A stretch of 8,277 bases of DNA, taken from contig DNXT01000116.1 of NCBI GenBank assembly GCA_003505795.1, positions 595-8,871 of the forward strand, read 5' to 3'. This stretch comes from Lysobacteraceae bacterium (GTDB taxonomy: Bacteria; Pseudomonadota; Gammaproteobacteria; Xanthomonadales; Xanthomonadaceae). Shown here one piece after another: positions 5,956-8,277 of the stretch. Position 1 is the first letter of the stretch. Each line of letters begins with the position of its first letter. The notes below the pieces were generated by a model. That model was not told where the DNA came from and did not search any database. It saw only the letters and a list, made by a program, of their open reading frames with translations. The position numbers and the translations under genes were made by a program.

Positions 5956-6059
5956 CATTGAAGAACGCGTCGCCACGCGTCAGGTAAAGGGGAACCACGG
6001 CAAGCAGCCGATGTCCTGATCGTTTGCCGGACGTACGCGTAGCGACGCGTTCTTCAATG
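5956..6059. repeat. 25-bp inverted repeat with 54-bp core between hflC and DUF2065
   Basis: The arms 5956-5980 and 6035-6059 are reverse complements at 24 of 25 positions; the outer 18 bases (CATTGAAGAACGCGTCGC and its complement) match perfectly. The 54-base core (5981-6034) has no visible gene. The arms are not of the CCCTCTCCC type. The structure could be a small non-autonomous element, a long mRNA hairpin in the hflC-DUF2065 transcript, or a paired repeat. Confidence 0.75.
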
Positions 6060-6083
6060 TGACTGCCGAGGGGTCCTTGCGGC

Positions 6084-6118
6084 GCCCCTCTCCCCTCTCT
6101 CCCCGAGGGGAGAGGGGC
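6084..6118. repeat. 14-bp perfect hairpin just past hflC
   Basis: GCCCCTCTCCCCTC (6084-6097) and its exact complement (6105-6118) form a very stable stem with a 7-base loop, starting 12 bases after the hflC stop on the minus strand. It is not followed by T residues, so it is more likely a stabilising or processing hairpin of the CCCTCTCCC family than a terminator. Confidence 0.7.
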
Positions 6119-6130
6119 TTCGAGGCGCGG

Positions 6131-6994
6131 TCAACGATCGCTCTTGAGGTACTGCAGGAACGGGTCGTTCCGGTCCAGCACGATCACGCCGTTGTTGTCG
6201 GTCAGGCCGACGCGATAGGCCTCCAGGCTGCGGTAGAACGCATAGAACGCCGGATCGCGGTTGCCGGCCAGGCCGTACACGCGCGCGGCCTCGGCGTCGC
6301 CCTCGCCGCGCAGCTTCTGCGCGTCGCGCTCGGCGTCGGCCACGATCACGGTGCTCTCGCGGTCGGCCTGGGCACGGATGCTCAGCGACTGCTCCTCGCC
6401 TTCGGCACGCAGCTTGGACGCTTCCTGCTTGCGCTGGGCGCGCATGCGCTCGTACACGTCGGTGATCACCTGGCTGTCGGTCGGCAGGTCGATCTGCTTG
6501 ATGCGCAGGTCGGTGATCTGCATGCCCAGGCCCTTGACCGCGGCGTTGATGCCGCTGAGCTGGTTGGCGATCAGCTCGCTGCGGTCGCCGGAGACCAGCT
6601 GCTGCAGGGTGCGCGAGTTGATCTGGTTGCGCAGCGAGTCGGTGATGATCGGCGCCAGGCGGGCGTTGGCCACCGATTCCTCGCCGCCGGTGGCACGGTA
6701 GAACGCGCGCACGTCGGAGATGTAGCCGATGGCGAAGAAGTCGACGCTGACGTCCTTCTGCTCGGCGGTGAAGTAGCGCGCCGGCGCGGTGTCGAGCACC
6801 TGGAAGCGGCGGTCGAACACGCGTACCGATTCGACGACCGGGATCTTGAAGTGCAGGCCGGGCTTGAGGTCGGCGCGCACCACGCGGCCGAGGTTGAGCA
6901 CCATCGCGGTCTGGTCTTCGCGCACCACGAACAGCGAGCCGAACAGGCCCAGCAGCACGACCACCGCCAGACCGATCCACAAGGAATTCTTCAT
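6131..6994 (-). CDS. hflC: Protease modulator HflC (SPFH/band 7)
   Basis: A 287-residue inner-membrane SPFH protein that with HflK forms the periplasmic cage around FtsH and modulates its proteolysis of membrane proteins and regulators. Visible are an N-terminal transmembrane helix (5-23), the REDQTAMVLNLGRVVR and LKPGLHFKIPVVESVRVFDRR motifs (25-63), the SPFH core with KGLGMQITDLRIKQIDLP (154-171), and the charged coiled coil 180-240 (ERMRAQRKQEASKLRAEGEEQ to GEGDAEAARVYG). The C-terminus FYAFYRSLEAYR through DRNDPFLQYLK is typical. It is shorter than E. coli HflC (334), which fits my memory of Xanthomonad versions. The ATG at 6994 shares its A with the TGA of hflK (TGATG), indicating translational coupling. 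A GTG one codon upstream (6997) is an alternative; GAGGGG lies about 8 bases before the ATG. The gene is intact. Confidence 0.96.
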   Translation of the reverse strand: MKNSLWIGLAVVVLLGLFGSLFVVREDQTAMVLNLGRVVRADLKPGLHFKIPVVESVRVFDRRFQVLDTAPARYFTAEQKDVSVDFFAIGYISDVRAFYRATGGEESVANARLAPIITDSLRNQINSRTLQQLVSGDRSELIANQLSGINAAVKGLGMQITDLRIKQIDLPTDSQVITDVYERMRAQRKQEASKLRAEGEEQSLSIRAQADRESTVIVADAERDAQKLRGEGDAEAARVYGLAGNRDPAFYAFYRSLEAYRVGLTDNNGVIVLDRNDPFLQYLKSDR

Positions 6995-8121
6995 CACGGG
7001 GTCCCCTCACGGCCGGTCGAACGCGAACTGCGGTCCGGGTTGCGGATACTGTCGGCCGAGCCGCCCTGCAGCGGCGGCATCACCACGTCCTGCGGCAGCA
7101 GCGACGGCACGTTGGCGCCGCCCGGCAGCGCCGGCTTGGCGCCGTCGGCCGGCATCGGCACGTAGATCAGCTGGCGGCCGTCGCCGCCGATGACCTTGCG
7201 GTTCTCCGACAGCACCTTCTGCACGGTTTCCAGCCACAGGCGCTTGCGGGTGACTTCCGGCGCGCCGGCGTACTGCTGCTGCAGCAGGGTGAAGCGGTCG
7301 GCGTCGCCCTCGGCCTTGGAGATGGTGGCGTCCTTGTAGCCTTCGGCCACGGTGCGGATGCGCGAGGCCTGGCCGCGGGCTTCCGGCACCACCTTGGCGG
7401 CATAGGCCTGGGCCTCGTTGATCAGGCGCTCGCGCACCTGCTGGGCGCCGTTGACCTCGTCGAAGGCCGGCTTGACCTCTTCAGGCGGGCGCGCGTCGGG
7501 CAGGGTCACGCCGGTGACCACCAGGCCGGTGTTGTAGGCGGCCAGCGAGGTCTGCAGGCGTTCCTTGGCGGCGGTGGCCAGCGGACCGCGGTTGTTGAGG
7601 ACGGCGTTGAGGTCGGAGCGGCCGACCTGCTCGCGCACCGCGCTCTGCGCGGCCTGCTCCAGCACCAGGTCGGCGTTGCGCGACCCGAACAGGTACATGC
7701 GCGGATCGTCGATGCGGTACTGCACGTTCAGCGAGACGTTGACGATGTTCTCGTCGCGGGTCAGCACCGGCACCTGGTTGGAGAAGGTCTTGATCTCGGT
7801 GGCGTTGACCTTGCGCACCGACTCCAACGGCCACGGCAGCTTGAAGTTCGGGCCCGGCTGCAGGATCCGCGAGAACTGGCCGAAGCGCAGCACCACGCCG
7901 CGCTGCTGCTCGCCGATCAGCTGGAAGCTGGAGAACAGCACCAGCAGGACGGCCGCGACCAGTACCCAGCGCCAGACGCCGCCGTCCAACAGCTCCTTCA
8001 GCGGACCGGGCAGGCCGCCCCAGCCCCCGCCGCCATTGCCGCCACCGCGCGGATTCCATCCTCCGCGCCGGTTCTCGCCCGGGCCGTCTCCGCCCTTGCC
8101 GCCGGGTGTATTCCAGGCCAT
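6994..8121 (-). CDS. hflK: FtsH protease activity modulator HflK (SPFH/band 7)
   Basis: A 375-residue partner of HflC in the FtsH-HflKC membrane complex. The N-terminal cytoplasmic segment 7-38 is Gly/Arg/Asn-rich (RRGGWNPRGGGNGGGGWGG), as usual for HflK. A transmembrane helix spans about 50-68. The SPFH core begins GEQQRGVVLRFGQFSRILQPGPNFKLPWP (70-98) and includes VSLNVQYRIDDPRMYLF (129-145). The coiled coil runs about 215-285 (RERLINEAQAYAAKVVPEARGQASR, EGDADRF). The Pro/Gly-rich tail after 325 is variable in the family. The ATG at 8121 gives the standard MAWN-PGG start and has GGAG 5 bases upstream. hflK is the first gene of a leftward operon with hflC; the 156 bp upstream contain a candidate heat-shock promoter and no trace of hflX, which precedes hflK in E. 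coli, within the window. Confidence 0.96.
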   Translation of the reverse strand: MAWNTPGGKGGDGPGENRRGGWNPRGGGNGGGGWGGLPGPLKELLDGGVWRWVLVAAVLLVLFSSFQLIGEQQRGVVLRFGQFSRILQPGPNFKLPWPLESVRKVNATEIKTFSNQVPVLTRDENIVNVSLNVQYRIDDPRMYLFGSRNADLVLEQAAQSAVREQVGRSDLNAVLNNRGPLATAAKERLQTSLAAYNTGLVVTGVTLPDARPPEEVKPAFDEVNGAQQVRERLINEAQAYAAKVVPEARGQASRIRTVAEGYKDATISKAEGDADRFTLLQQQYAGAPEVTRKRLWLETVQKVLSENRKVIGGDGRQLIYVPMPADGAKPALPGGANVPSLLPQDVVMPPLQGGSADSIRNPDRSSRSTGREGTP

Positions 8122-8200
8122 GCACGCTCCATCAAAGGAAAAGCGGCTGCGCGGGCCATTCCCGCTGTGCCGCCGTAATAGTTGTCCGTCCGATTCTACA

Positions 8201-8231
8201 AGATGGGGCGGACCCGACGGTTTGGAAGGGG
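8201..8231 (-). promoter_or_regulatory. Candidate sigma-32 (heat-shock) promoter for hflK-hflC
   Basis: On the minus strand CCCCATCT (8201-8208) matches the sigma-32 -10 consensus CCCCATNT exactly. CCCCTTCC (8224-8231) resembles the -35 CCCCTTGA, separated by 15 bases, the spacing of the E. coli dnaK P1 promoter. Transcription would start about 70-75 bp before the hflK ATG. A housekeeping -10 (TAGAAT at 8193-8198) lies just downstream with no good -35. Two mismatches in the -35 keep confidence moderate. Confidence 0.4.
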
Positions 8232-8277
8232 CGGCCCGGTATTTTTCCGTTTACCCGGCCCCTGGCGCAGGCCGGAA

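Noticed and set aside
5665..5976. 103-residue version of the DUF2065 protein
   Set aside because: The extra 42 residues translate the REP-like repeat. Family N-termini begin at the MQDFF-type methionine at 5850.
6059..7165. 368-residue plus-strand open frame
   Set aside because: It is antisense to hflC and the end of hflK and low in complexity, with no recognisable motif.

Overview
The window is GC-rich and looks like a Xanthomonadaceae chromosome (Xanthomonas, Stenotrophomonas, Lysobacter, Luteimonas or a relative). The evidence is the hflK-hflC-DUF2065-purA gene order, short HflC, a protein resembling the Xanthomonad-specific XAC0095 family, and CCCTCTCCC-type palindromes scattered between genes. 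No database search was possible, so the genus is an inference.

The right half (about 4000-8277, all minus strand) is conserved core. hflK and hflC overlap by one base (TGATG) and encode the two SPFH proteins that enclose the FtsH membrane protease. A plausible sigma-32 heat-shock promoter lies upstream of hflK. A 61-residue DUF2065 membrane protein (E. coli YjeT type) follows, then purA (adenylosuccinate synthetase), which ends at a clear intrinsic terminator at 3914-3935. The gaps hold GC-rich palindromes: two diverged copies of one repeat sit in opposite orientation around the DUF2065 gene, and a separate 25-bp inverted repeat lies between hflC and that gene.

The left half (about 1-3900) is accessory. 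From right to left it holds a small basic protein followed 7 bp later by a zeta-toxin/UDP-GlcNAc-kinase-like gene (a probable toxin-antitoxin pair, with the toxin frame broken by one extra base near 3301), and a 400-bp gap that is less GC-rich by eye and has a palindrome and an unrecognised open frame. Next come hxsD and a hxsB gene cut off just after its radical-SAM cysteine motif. These two are the remains of a His-Xaa-Ser (HXS) peptide-modification locus. The hxsB fragment meets, tail to tail with 4 bp between stops, an intact MazG-like nucleotide pyrophosphohydrolase gene on the plus strand. An XAC0095-like gene lies at the left end on the minus strand.

The 315-bp gap between the MazG-like and XAC0095-like genes holds what may be an RNA control module on the minus strand: a promoter (TTGACT-17-CATTCT), a predicted short RNA of about 60 nt ending in an intrinsic terminator, and a downstream leader segment complementary to the 5' end of that RNA. 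The layout resembles the short-RNA immunity of phage P4 and is the least ordinary non-coding structure in the window.
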